Positions 9,078 through 17,418 are shown, numbered from the stretch's first letter. The stretch is DNA of 64,000 bases from JAMLHH01 sp964653095 (GCA_964653095.1 CAZZEH010000007.1:44769-108768), one strand, 5' to 3'. Numbers and translations: made by a program. Notes: a model not told the origin generated them from the letters alone.

Positions 9078-9120
9078 AAGAAAGCCTTCAGCACTATCGG
9101 GTGTGAAGGCTTTCTTATTT
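9078..9120 (+). terminator. Rho-independent terminator of the metal operon
   Basis: A perfect 13-bp stem (9078-9090 with 9104-9116) encloses a 13-base loop and runs into a T-rich tail. The stem is partly symmetric in sequence, so it could also act on the other strand, but no minus-strand gene ends here. Confidence 0.85.
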
Positions 9121-9231
9121 ATACGGCCTCACACTATCATGAATCGTTGAAATTCAATTTAAAATCTCTGGATTTTATACTATTTACATTAAATTGGTCT
9201 TTTCAAATTTATTTCCACAATAGATTTTACC

Positions 9232-10836
9232 ATGTTCGATTATATTATTATTGGCGGAGGCTCAGCAGGTTGTCTTTTAGCCAACAGATTGTCCGAAAAC
9301 CCTGATCATAAAGTTTGTCTGTTAGAAGCCGGACCGCCGGATGATTCTCATTTTATACATAATTGTAATCCGGTGAATATGCTTTATCTGATGAACAGCA
9401 AAAAATACAATTGGGGCTATCACGCAGAGGGGAACTTAAAGACAGGAAAGAGGAAGTTTTTCTGGCCCAGAGGGAAAACTCTTGGCGGCTCAAGTGCGGT
9501 CAATGCAATGATATACACGAGAGGGCATAAAAGCGATTTTGACAATTGGGAAAGTCAGGGCTGCACCGGTTGGGGCTGGGATAATGTATTGCACTATTTC
9601 AAAAAGTCTGAGAAACAGCACAGAGGTGCCGATGCTTACCACAATGCTGACGGAGATATGGATGTAATTGATCCGAACTTCCATTTTCCGGTAAGCGGAG
9701 CTTTTTTAGACGCCTGTGAGCAGGTAGGAATACCCAAAAACAAAGATATGAACGGCGAACAGTTTGAGGGTGTCGATTATTTCCAGACCAATCAGACTCC
9801 GGAAGGTAAAAGGTGTCACGCCTCTGTTTCATTTTTGGATCCGGCACAAGACAGAAAAAACCTTACTGTCATTACCTATGCTCATGTCAAAAGAATAGTT
9901 TTTGAAGACGACACTGCGATTGCTGTAGAGTATTTTGAAATGAAGAACAATAAAAATCTCATTACACTCAAAGCTAATAAAGAAATCATTCTGAGTGCCG
10001 GGATTATTGGCAGTCCGCAAATACTTATGCTCTCAGGAGTCGGTCCAAAAGAAGAACTGAAAAAATTTGGAATTACTGTGGTCAGAGACTTACCGGGCGT
10101 AGGTGAAAATCTGCAGGATCATCCTGATGTGATTTTGCGTTATTTGGATAAATCCGGGACTTCCCTGAGAACCGTTCCGCTTCCTTATATGATAAAGTTC
10201 ATGTCTAAATTTTATACTAGGAAAGATTTCATATATACATTGACAGATGCGGGCGGTTATGCCAAATCCGACCCGAGCCTGGAAGTACCTGACCTGCAGC
10301 TTCAATTTGCCGCAGTACGAATGCAGCCTCATGGTGACGGACTGTTTACTCCCATGCGGGCGGGATTTGTCCTCCACGTGTGTCACATGAGACCAAAGAG
10401 CCGGGGAAGAATTCGGTTAAAGTCTGCTAATCCGTTTGACGACCCGATTATCGAAGCCAACTACTTTGAGAATGAGTTTGAACTGAATGCTTTAATAAAA
10501 GGTGTAAAATTAGCCCGAAAAATTCTTTCTCAGCCTGCAATGACCCCTTATGTAAAAAAGGAAGAGGTGCCGGGTAAAAAAGTGCAGACAGATGAAGAGA
10601 TACGCCAATTTATTTTAGATAAAGCAGAAACCGTTTACCACACTGCAGGCTCCTGCAAAATGGGCGTGGATAGCATGGCTGTCGTCGATCCTGAACTCAA
10701 AGTTCACGGTCTGAAAAATCTCAGAGTCATAGATGCGTCTATCATGCCAAATATCACAAGCAGCAACATTCACAGCCCTACCGTAATGATTGCCGAAAAA
10801 GGTGCGGATTTAGTGTTGAAAAATGAAATATCTTAA
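9232..10836 (+). CDS. GMC-family FAD oxidoreductase (choline dehydrogenase-like)
   Basis: GMC enzymes oxidise alcohols with FAD. The ADP-binding motif GGGSAGCLLANRL is at residues 7-19, followed by LLEAG near 34, and the GMC signature GGSSAVNAMIYTRG is near 85-98. A second GMC motif (GAG-IIGSPQILMLSGVGP type) is near 250-265, and the C-terminal catalytic region has YHTAGSCKMG near 466 with the active-site histidine and NITSSNIHSPT near 505. The length of 534 fits choline/alcohol dehydrogenases. No signal peptide is visible. It stands alone after a terminator, and the start ATG is 4 bases after an imperfect -7 box (TAGATTTT at 9221-9228). The substrate is unknown; betaine synthesis should not be assumed because no betaine aldehyde dehydrogenase is nearby. 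Confidence 0.9.
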   Translation: MFDYIIIGGGSAGCLLANRLSENPDHKVCLLEAGPPDDSHFIHNCNPVNMLYLMNSKKYNWGYHAEGNLKTGKRKFFWPRGKTLGGSSAVNAMIYTRGHKSDFDNWESQGCTGWGWDNVLHYFKKSEKQHRGADAYHNADGDMDVIDPNFHFPVSGAFLDACEQVGIPKNKDMNGEQFEGVDYFQTNQTPEGKRCHASVSFLDPAQDRKNLTVITYAHVKRIVFEDDTAIAVEYFEMKNNKNLITLKANKEIILSAGIIGSPQILMLSGVGPKEELKKFGITVVRDLPGVGENLQDHPDVILRYLDKSGTSLRTVPLPYMIKFMSKFYTRKDFIYTLTDAGGYAKSDPSLEVPDLQLQFAAVRMQPHGDGLFTPMRAGFVLHVCHMRPKSRGRIRLKSANPFDDPIIEANYFENEFELNALIKGVKLARKILSQPAMTPYVKKEEVPGKKVQTDEEIRQFILDKAETVYHTAGSCKMGVDSMAVVDPELKVHGLKNLRVIDASIMPNITSSNIHSPTVMIAEKGADLVLKNEIS

Positions 10837-10887
10837 GCAGAAGCAGCTTTTGCACGCCTAACCGGGAAACACACACCGGACATTGAC

Positions 10888-11337
10888 CTACATATATTTC
10901 GCCACTATCATATCACAGGCCTCATCTAACATCTGAAAGACGGATTCAAAACCGTTGTCATCCCAATACGGATCGGGAACTCCTCTGTCTTCACCCGGAT
11001 AAACTTCGTTGAGAATGAGCTTGATTTTGTCTTTTTCTTCCTCTTTGGCAAGAGCCATGAGGTCGTTGTAATTTTGTATATCCATGGCGTAAATCACATC
11101 AAAATCTTCATAATCAATGCTTCTGACTTTTCTTGCACGTTGATCTGTAATATTCACGTGATATTTGGAAGCGACTTTTATCGACCTCCTGTCCGGACCG
11201 TCACCACTGTGCCAGTCGCTTGTCCCGGCAGAATCTACAATCCAGTCCAACTGAGCTTCCTGAATCTTTTTCTTCATAATACCCTCTGCCAAAGGTGAAC
11301 GGCAAATATTCCCGAGGCACACCATCAAAATTTTCAT
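10888..11337 (-). CDS. Low-molecular-weight protein-tyrosine phosphatase
   Basis: This 149-residue cytoplasmic phosphatase has the P-loop C7-LGNIC-R13-S at its N-terminus (C-x5-R-S), with C7 as the nucleophile. The general acid loop DPYWDD is near 120-126, and two aromatic residues of the DP loop are present. The family removes phosphate from phosphotyrosine or low-molecular-weight phosphoesters. In Bacteroidota some copies sit in capsule loci with a tyrosine kinase, but no BY-kinase is nearby here. It is divergent from the FKBP gene (47-base gap) and convergent with the GMC gene. Confidence 0.92.
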   Translation of the reverse strand: MKILMVCLGNICRSPLAEGIMKKKIQEAQLDWIVDSAGTSDWHSGDGPDRRSIKVASKYHVNITDQRARKVRSIDYEDFDVIYAMDIQNYNDLMALAKEEEKDKIKLILNEVYPGEDRGVPDPYWDDNGFESVFQMLDEACDMIVAKYM

Positions 11338-11384
11338 GCTGCTTTTTTATTTAGAAAGATACAAATCTGTACTTTTAATTACAA

Positions 11385-12239
11385 ATGAAACTCAGACTTC
11401 AACTTTTAATCTTATGCCTTTCTTTCAGTATTCTGATTCAGGCAAAAGACACCACACAGATTGAAAACGGTACCCGCTTTTTTATCGAAAATAAAAGCAG
11501 TCACATGCATTCTCCGAAATTTGGCGATATCATCACTATGAAACTGATAAAATATGACGGAAATGGCACCCTGCTTTTCAGCACAGATGAAATACACGGA
11601 TCGCAGGGAATAGAAATCAGACTCAACAATCCGAATTTCCCCGGTGATATCTTACACGTATTTACACACCTCAAACCGGGAGAAAGAGCGACAGTAACTG
11701 TACCCAAATGGGTGGCAGACCAGGACAGTGCTTTAATGGGGCAGGAAAGCTATTACAGATATCAAATTGAACTGGTCAATTACATCACCGAAAAAGAGTT
11801 GCAAAAAAGGCAGGATAAACTTTTAAAATCACTTAGAGAAATTCAGGGGAATCTGTTTGACAGCATAACCAATTCTTTGTCTTCCGTCTATCAGGTGACC
11901 TATAAAAAAGACGGATTATACATTCTGAAATCATCCAAGCAAAAAGTAAAAAAGAAAGAACAAATAAAATCAGGGCAAAAAATCAGAGTGCATTATATTT
12001 TGCACCGCTTGCCGGAAATGCATGAGCTGGACAACTCATACCAAAGAAGTGAGTCCTTTGAATTTATTGCTGATCAGGGTCAGGTCATCCGGGGCTGGGA
12101 TATAGCGATTCGACAACTCAAACCCGGTGACCAAGCTATACTCCTCATTCCTTCCTGGCTGGCTTACGGATTTTCGGGTTCAGGCTTTAATATCAAACCT
12201 AACACTCCATTATACTTTGAGATAGAAATCTTAAAGTGA
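11385..12239 (+). CDS. Exported FKBP-type peptidyl-prolyl isomerase with two FKBP-like domains
   Basis: The 284-residue protein begins with a signal peptide (cleavage near residue 20, IQAKD). Residues about 25-135 form a first FKBP-like unit (GDIITMKLIKYDGNG, then LKPGERATVTVP), and about 170-284 a second with the normal order GQKIRVHYIL, FEFIADQGQVIRGWDIAI, LKPGDQAILLIPSWLAYG and YFEIEIL. The second domain keeps the VIRGWD-type core and the PSWLAYG loop of active FKBPs; the first looks degenerate and may bind or chaperone only. Exported FKBP proteins in gliding Bacteroidota include GldI, but GldI is a lipoprotein with one such domain, and no lipobox cysteine is seen here, so I do not assign that symbol. 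Confidence 0.8.
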   Translation: MKLRLQLLILCLSFSILIQAKDTTQIENGTRFFIENKSSHMHSPKFGDIITMKLIKYDGNGTLLFSTDEIHGSQGIEIRLNNPNFPGDILHVFTHLKPGERATVTVPKWVADQDSALMGQESYYRYQIELVNYITEKELQKRQDKLLKSLREIQGNLFDSITNSLSSVYQVTYKKDGLYILKSSKQKVKKKEQIKSGQKIRVHYILHRLPEMHELDNSYQRSESFEFIADQGQVIRGWDIAIRQLKPGDQAILLIPSWLAYGFSGSGFNIKPNTPLYFEIEILK

Positions 12240-12346
12240 ATGCACAGAGCAGGAAATAAAAGCATCATTCCCGGCAACTCAACTAATCAATTTTGATTTA
12301 TGGTTTCGAGTTTATGGGCGATGAGCGTCAGTCGAACCGTTCATCT

Positions 12347-12409
12347 CGACTCCGCTCGATGACCGGACGACTCCGCTCGATGACCGGACGACTTCACTCG
12401 ATGACCGGA
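12347..12409. repeat. 21-bp tandem repeat, three copies
   Basis: Three head-to-tail 21-base units lie at 12347-12367, 12368-12388 and 12389-12409. The first two are identical; the third differs at two positions. The unit core (CGACTCCGCTCGATGACCGG) resembles a dispersed intergenic repeat I recall from Bacteroidota genomes, and TCATCTCGA/TCGATGA around the first unit can fold into an imperfect hairpin. It lies between the FKBP gene and a convergent T9SS gene. Confidence 0.85.
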
Positions 12410-12474
12410 TATACTCTTTATCGACACATTAGTTAATTTCTCAATAAAGATTGAAGACTTTGAGGGGGCGAATT

Positions 12475-12822
12475 TTACTTAACGACGAAGCGTCCTGTGG
12501 AAATCGTCTTGTTATCGGACTTCAGCTGATAAATATACATTCCTGAAATGAGGTTGTCTCTGTTAAACCTTACCTCTGACTGATCTATGCTGTTTACGCT
12601 ATACACTTCCTTTCCGACCACGTTGTAAAAAGTAATACTGATGTTGCGATTTTCGAAGTCAAGAGTCTCAGACACTTTTATGATAGCTTCGGTTACAACC
12701 GGATTAGGATATATTTTCACATAGTCCATGTCCAGGAATTTACTGTTAGTCTGAGCCTGTACTAAACTGCCCAAAACCAACGTAAGTGCCAACAAAAGAC
12801 TATATTTCAGATTCCTCTTCAT
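12475..12822 (-). CDS. Minimal T9SS-sorted protein: signal peptide plus C-terminal sorting domain
   Basis: The 115-residue precursor has a signal peptide (about 1-23, ending VQAQ) and then only about ten residues before a type A T9SS C-terminal domain. The domain shows IYPNPV near 37, ITFYNVVGKEVYS near 63, NLISGMYIYQL near 91 and GRFVVK at the very end. This domain normally directs a much larger cargo through the type IX secretion system to the cell surface; here there is essentially no cargo. It could be a remnant of a truncated gene, a short surface peptide, or a regulator of the secretion or attachment machinery. An imperfect -7 box (TATCTTTA) lies just upstream on the minus strand. Confidence 0.85.
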   Translation of the reverse strand: MKRNLKYSLLLALTLVLGSLVQAQTNSKFLDMDYVKIYPNPVVTEAIIKVSETLDFENRNISITFYNVVGKEVYSVNSIDQSEVRFNRDNLISGMYIYQLKSDNKTISTGRFVVK

Positions 12823-13012
12823 TACAATTAGATAAAGATATTAAGTTCATTTTAAGAATGCAATAATTTTGCCAAAATATTTACGCAGATATTGCGTTAG
12901 CAGTGCTTTACCGATAAGAAATATCTGAAATGGACAATCAATCATACCGTTTGCCGGGATTACTTTATAATCCGGAGTTAATCTCGGGCATTCTCCTGTT
13001 GTCGTTTTTGGA

Positions 13013-13044
13013 TTGATCGGATATATTTACTCCTATTATATTTG
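13013..13044 (+). promoter_or_regulatory. Promoter of the heptose-bisphosphate phosphatase gene
   Basis: TATATTTG at 13037-13044 matches the -7 consensus; TTG at 13013-13015 is 21 bases upstream. The start codon is at 13059, 14 bases downstream of the box. Confidence 0.6.
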
Positions 13045-13058
13045 TATCTTGAAAGTTC

Positions 13059-13610
13059 ATGAGCGTAAACAAGGCAATTTTCTTAGACCGGGACGGAGTC
13101 ATCAATCGTGAGAGAGGATATGTCAAATCATGGGCGAATTTTGAACTTTTTCCATGGACTGTAGAAGCTCTAAAATTAATTAGGGCTTCAGAATACCTGC
13201 CTGTGGTTATCACTAATCAGTCCGGTATCGCCAAAGGGCTGTATTCTGTCGAAGATGTACGCTTGATTCATCAAAAATTAAACTTGGTGCTTGAAAAACA
13301 CAACGCAGAAATTGAAAGATTTTATTTCTGTCCTCACCACCCCCAGGGTTCTGTCAAAGAATACTCTATAAAGTGCCTGTGCCGGAAACCTTCCAACGGT
13401 CTGGTTTTACAGGCAGCAGCCGACTTAAATATCTCGCTGAAAGATTCTTTTTTCATCGGGGACTCCGAAAGAGATATTATTGCGGGCAAACGCTCCGGCT
13501 GCACGACCTATGGTGTTAAAACCGGGCATGGTTTTGATGATGCGCGTATATTGCCTGATTTTCTTTGTGACAATTTATTAGATGCAGCAAAATCTATTCT
13601 AAGCTTATGA
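13059..13610 (+). CDS. gmhB: D-glycero-D-manno-heptose 1,7-bisphosphate 7-phosphatase-like HAD hydrolase
   Basis: This HAD-IIIA phosphatase removes the 7-phosphate of heptose 1,7-bisphosphate in the ADP-heptose route to LPS core. The nucleophile motif LDRDGVIN contains D10 and D12; TNQSGIAKG near 53 is motif II; the zinc-binding loop is CPHHPQG near 92 with KCLCRKP near 108; FIGDSERD near 137 is motif IV. The length of 183 is typical. The zinc loop separates GmhB from other HAD-IIIA enzymes, although homologues acting on histidinol phosphate share it; no his genes are nearby. The stop overlaps the convergent haem A synthase stop by 6 bases. Confidence 0.85.
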   Translation: MSVNKAIFLDRDGVINRERGYVKSWANFELFPWTVEALKLIRASEYLPVVITNQSGIAKGLYSVEDVRLIHQKLNLVLEKHNAEIERFYFCPHHPQGSVKEYSIKCLCRKPSNGLVLQAAADLNISLKDSFFIGDSERDIIAGKRSGCTTYGVKTGHGFDDARILPDFLCDNLLDAAKSILSL

Positions 13611-14651
13611 GGATAATGCCCTGTATTTCACAAAATAATGTAACCCTACTGTAATGGTCAAAAGTACAAAAGCTCCAAGCTGGTGCATCACTCCCCAACC
13701 TACCGGGACAGAACCTTTGCTGTAAATGACTGTGAAAATCCCCAAAAGAAGCTGTGTAGCGACAGTTACCAATAGAAGGTATCTGAAAATATGAAACAGA
13801 GATCTGGCTAAAGTATGTCTGGTCTTCCAAAAATAATATATCACAAAAAAGAAGATAAAATAAGCTATCATTCTGTGAGTGAACTGAATTGTGATATTAT
13901 TCTCATGTACATAATTTTCGAAAGGAATGTGTATGCCTAAATTGTCAGGAATAAAAGCTCCATTCATAAGTGGCCAGGTTGTCGCATTCAGCGCGGCCTG
14001 AGAGCCGGCTACAATACCTCCCATGGCTATCTGTACTACAATCAAAACTAACAAAGCCGTTGTCAATAATCTTGCTCTTTTATCATATTTCAATTTGTAC
14101 TTGGGATAAGTATCTTCTAAAAGCAGCCTGAACAAATAAATAAAAATAGCACTTGCTACTAAGAGGTGCGACATAAGATTGATTGGATTGACCAATACCG
14201 TATTTTCTTTCAGACCGCTAATCACCATCAGCCATCCCACTACACCCGCCAATCCGCCCAGAATCAGCAATATCCCGTAACGGACAATTTGATTTTTGGC
14301 TATCTGCCCTTTAATTATAAAATAAATCATCGGGAACAGAAAAACAAAGCCCATCGCACGAGCCCAAAGTCTGTGAAACCATTCCCAGAAAAAGATATTT
14401 TTAAACTCTGAAATATCCATTTGGCTGTTGACCAGCTTGAATTGGTCAAACTGCTGGTATTTATGGAAAGCCTCATTCCACTGCTCTGCATTTAGGGGCG
14501 GGAATGTTCCCATAATCACATTCCACTCCGTAATAGAAAGTCCTGATCCGGTCAGCCTCGTAACCCCGCCGATTAGAATTTGCAAAAAAACCATGACTAA
14601 CCCGATCATCAGCCATATACGTACTGCTTTGGGAGCCTGTTTTTTTGTCAT
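13605..14651 (-). CDS. ctaA: Haem A synthase (COX15/CtaA family)
   Basis: This 348-residue inner-membrane protein has about eight transmembrane segments. It oxidises the C8 methyl of haem O to give haem A for aa3-type cytochrome oxidase, so the organism is expected to respire oxygen. GGVTRLTGSGLSITEWN near 28-44 is the family signature, with the conserved glutamate and arginine. Haem-ligating histidines are expected in the second and later helices (FFWEWFHRLWAR near 87-98, QFTHRMIAY near 254, and MHQLGAF near 324). No haem O synthase or oxidase subunit gene is adjacent. The stop codon overlaps that of the convergent gmhB gene. Confidence 0.93.
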   Translation of the reverse strand: MTKKQAPKAVRIWLMIGLVMVFLQILIGGVTRLTGSGLSITEWNVIMGTFPPLNAEQWNEAFHKYQQFDQFKLVNSQMDISEFKNIFFWEWFHRLWARAMGFVFLFPMIYFIIKGQIAKNQIVRYGILLILGGLAGVVGWLMVISGLKENTVLVNPINLMSHLLVASAIFIYLFRLLLEDTYPKYKLKYDKRARLLTTALLVLIVVQIAMGGIVAGSQAALNATTWPLMNGAFIPDNLGIHIPFENYVHENNITIQFTHRMIAYFIFFFVIYYFWKTRHTLARSLFHIFRYLLLVTVATQLLLGIFTVIYSKGSVPVGWGVMHQLGAFVLLTITVGLHYFVKYRALSS

Positions 14652-14700
14652 AACCTATTTTTTAGGAACTTACGCTTTACCGCATTCAATATAGTAAACT

Positions 14701-16254
14701 CTAATGTTTTTTCTCTCTGATTCTTTGTCTGTTTAATAAATAAAACTCTCTCAAATCCAACGACACATCTTCTACTATTTTCACCCATATCCGGGACTGT
14801 AAATACCACCTCCACTTCCTCCCGACTATTCCTTCTCTCAAATAAGAAGCTATCAGAGGATGCACGATGAGATTATACTTATTCCCTCCGGCTTTATATC
14901 CTTCTTTCAGAGAGGCTATTTCGAGTTCAATGTTTCCCGCAATTTCCTGAGGAACTATATCTCTGCGCGATTCAGCGCGGCCAGAATCCTCTGTTTCCAA
15001 CCTTGTCTGCGAACGTACGCGTTGTCTGGTAATTTCCATCAGCCCAAACTTACTGATTGGCAAAATACTGTGCTTCGCTCTGTCTGTCCGCATAGCTTCT
15101 TCCATAGCTTTGTAAATCTTTGTGCGATTTTCAGAAGATTTCATATCAATAAAATCTATGACTATTATTCCTCCTATATCCCGCACTCTGAGTTGGCGGG
15201 CAATTTCAGGGACAGCCTCCAAATTCACATTAAAAGCATTGGTATCCTGATCCAGCTCTTTGTTGACTTTAGGACCACTGTTAATGTCTATCACTCTCAA
15301 TGCCTCTGTATTTTCAATAATCAGATATGCGCCGCTTTTTAAAGTAACATTTTTACCAAAAGAATTTTTTACCTGTCTCGAGACATCAAATTCATCGAAA
15401 ATAGGCCTATTCCCTTTGTACAGCTCTAATTTTTCGGCATGTTTGGGAGCCTTTTTTTCGAGATACACACTCAGTTTGTCATACAGCTTCTCGTTGTCAC
15501 AGATTACACGCTCAAAGCTGTCATTGAGCATATCCCGAATAAGCGTAAACGATTTGCTCATCTCAGACAAAAGCCTTTTGGGAGAATCTGAAGCCTCCAG
15601 TTTGCTGTTTATATTATTCCATTTGTCCAAAAGAGACTGTATATCCTTTTTGATTCTGTTTTCCGATTGGTTTACCGCATTTGTACGAACTACAATCCCA
15701 AAATTTTTAGGCCTGACTTTCTCAACAATTGCAGTGAGTCTTTCTCTTTCAGAATTCTCAACAATCTTTTTTGATACTCCAACATTATTGGCAAAAGGTG
15801 CAAGTACAACATATCTCCCCGGAATAGTAATTTCACATGTCATTCTTGGACCTTTGGTAGAAATTGCTTCCTTCATGATTTGAGTAACCACCCAATCATT
15901 TTTTTTCAGAACATCCTGAATTTTTCCGTCTTTGCGGATTTCCTTCTCTAACTCTAAACCGTTTAGGGCTGTGTCCGACTGCTGATTTTGAATATTCCGG
16001 GTGAATTTTTTCAGGCTCAACAGTGCCGGACTCAAATCAGAATAGTGAATAAAAGCATCTTTTTCATGCCCTATATCCACAAATGCCGCATTTAATCCCG
16101 GATTTAACTTCTTGACTCGTCCCAAATAGATATCTCCTACCGAGTAATTACTCTGATCGTAACGATCTATGTGATATTCCATAAGTCTTTTATCTTCAAG
16201 AAGTGCAATTTCTACCCCAACCGTGTTAGAGTGTATTATTAATTCTCTAACCAC
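14701..16254 (-). CDS. rng: Ribonuclease E/G family protein
   Basis: RNase E/G enzymes cut single-stranded A/U-rich RNA in rRNA maturation and mRNA decay. The N-terminus (VRELIIHSNTVGVEIALLED) is typical of RNase G; an S1 domain follows at about 38-130; the DNase I-like catalytic part has D323 (VIDINSG) and D367 (VIDFIDM), the two magnesium-binding aspartates. The start is GTG, chosen because family members begin exactly here. The length of 517 matches RNase G without the RNase E scaffold tail. The usual CPxC zinc-link after the catalytic region is absent: the segment around 410-425 is polar with no cysteine. Downstream residues still align with an RNase G-type C-terminal domain, so the protein is not obviously broken. 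Confidence 0.92.
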   Translation of the reverse strand: MVRELIIHSNTVGVEIALLEDKRLMEYHIDRYDQSNYSVGDIYLGRVKKLNPGLNAAFVDIGHEKDAFIHYSDLSPALLSLKKFTRNIQNQQSDTALNGLELEKEIRKDGKIQDVLKKNDWVVTQIMKEAISTKGPRMTCEITIPGRYVVLAPFANNVGVSKKIVENSERERLTAIVEKVRPKNFGIVVRTNAVNQSENRIKKDIQSLLDKWNNINSKLEASDSPKRLLSEMSKSFTLIRDMLNDSFERVICDNEKLYDKLSVYLEKKAPKHAEKLELYKGNRPIFDEFDVSRQVKNSFGKNVTLKSGAYLIIENTEALRVIDINSGPKVNKELDQDTNAFNVNLEAVPEIARQLRVRDIGGIIVIDFIDMKSSENRTKIYKAMEEAMRTDRAKHSILPISKFGLMEITRQRVRSQTRLETEDSGRAESRRDIVPQEIAGNIELEIASLKEGYKAGGNKYNLIVHPLIASYLREGIVGRKWRWYLQSRIWVKIVEDVSLDLREFYLLNRQRIREKKH

Positions 16255-16454
16255 TTTGATAGATTTAATTTTATGAAAATTGAAATAAGCCGTTAATCCG
16301 CTTCCATAATTGTCTTTCTATATGTATCCATGATACAGTGCAGGATTGTGCCTATCAATCGTTTTCTGATTTATCCTGCCGTAATCTTAAATTGCACTGT
16401 CATTATACACGACTTTACATTGAGAAGCTTATTAATTCACAGCTCATCTGCATC

Positions 16455-16547
16455 TTACTTCTTCTTTTTATGTCTGTTTTTTCTAAGTCTTTTCTTTCTT
16501 TTGTGAGTAGAAATCTTGTGTCTTTTTCTTTTTTTTCCGCTTGGCAT
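16455..16547 (-). CDS. 30-residue AURKAIP1/COX24 (mS38)-domain ribosome-associated protein
   Basis: This very short gene encodes MPSGKKRKRHKISTHKRKKR followed by LRKNRHKKKK and a TAA stop. The composition (mostly lysine, arginine and histidine) and the KRKRHKIxTHKRKKRLRKNRHKKK pattern match the small Bacteroidota proteins annotated AURKAIP1/COX24, related to mitochondrial small-subunit protein mS38. It presumably binds rRNA. It starts 20 bases after the stop of the TPR gene and is on the same strand as HU, so it probably belongs to that operon. Gene callers with a length cut-off would miss it. An antisense reading frame of 71 codons covers the same bases but has no recognisable features. Confidence 0.85.
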   Translation of the reverse strand: MPSGKKRKRHKISTHKRKKRLRKNRHKKKK

Positions 16548-16567
16548 AATTAAATTTTTTATATTTC

Positions 16568-17410
16568 TTAATTAGATTTTATAGTTTCTATAAACTGGTC
16601 TATTTCTTTACTGAACTCCGGACTGTCTATCATTTTTTTCAGTAATTCAAAAAGCTCAATTGCTCTGTCTTTATTGCCCAATCCTTCTTGTGCAAATGCC
16701 ATAAAATATATTGCTTCAGTATTACCCGGATTCAGTATCAGAGCTTTGTCGAGATACTCCTTTGCTTTTTCATACTGCCCAGATATAATAGAAAATCTTC
16801 CGAGCAAAGTCAGCGCCCGCATATTTTCAGGTTCTTCCTCAACTACATCTTTCAAAAGCCCCACTCCTTTCATCGGTTCTGTCATACTCTCCAAATAAAC
16901 TTCACCTGTTTTCAGCTTCAGAGTATTATCATCAGGCTGTAAATTCAGAGCAGTTTCATACGAAAGGACTGCAAAATTAATAAGATTACTCTTGATTTCA
17001 ATTGCGTCGGACTCTCTATACAGCAAAAAAAGCCGATCGCCTGCAAAAATTAGTCCTTCCGGGTTTTTCTCCAAATCAGAAATCAAATAATAATAATAGG
17101 CTGCCAGCTCTTCTGAACGTTCACTCCAAAATCTTGCGGCATCCCGTCCTATCTTAATTTTTTGATTTTTATCCGTAGTTTCTTCCCATAAGTCTCTGAG
17201 TGTCCGGGCGGTGGACTGGTCTGTTTTGTCATCGAGTCCGTTTATTTTAGCGACCTCAAATTCATCAAAAGACACCCCCTCATCCTGATGCTGATGAACT
17301 TCGCTTTTCTTTTCATCTTTATTCAGAACAGTAAAATTGCCGAAATACAATATCCCGATTGTACTTAAGGCTATTACACTCAGAATAAGTGTACCCTTTT
17401 TAGTGTTCAC
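16568..17410 (-). CDS. Membrane-anchored TPR protein
   Basis: The 280-residue protein has one N-terminal hydrophobic segment (about 7-25) that anchors it in the membrane or is cleaved, a charged histidine-containing linker near 35-48, and TPR repeats from about 130 to 270 (ALTLLGRFSIISGQYEKAKEY and AIYFMAFAQEGLGNKDRAIE are clear units). It starts with GTG 8 bases after the HU stop; the only nearby ATG (17414) runs into a stop after four codons. The position between HU and the mS38-like gene suggests cotranscription. Conserved placement in this locus is, as I recall, seen in other Bacteroidota, but the function is unknown. Confidence 0.8.
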   Translation of the reverse strand: MNTKKGTLILSVIALSTIGILYFGNFTVLNKDEKKSEVHQHQDEGVSFDEFEVAKINGLDDKTDQSTARTLRDLWEETTDKNQKIKIGRDAARFWSERSEELAAYYYYLISDLEKNPEGLIFAGDRLFLLYRESDAIEIKSNLINFAVLSYETALNLQPDDNTLKLKTGEVYLESMTEPMKGVGLLKDVVEEEPENMRALTLLGRFSIISGQYEKAKEYLDKALILNPGNTEAIYFMAFAQEGLGNKDRAIELFELLKKMIDSPEFSKEIDQFIETIKSN

Positions 17411-17418
17411 TCATTAAA

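Noticed and set aside
12930..13016. A 28-codon frame (ATG at 12930) with a hydrophobic end upstream of the heptose phosphatase gene.
   Set aside because: It overlaps the promoter region and has no RBS or homology that I recognise; its length fits chance.
16338..16553. A 71-codon plus-strand frame that covers the mS38-like gene.
   Set aside because: It is the antisense of a minus-strand gene with clear family sequence.
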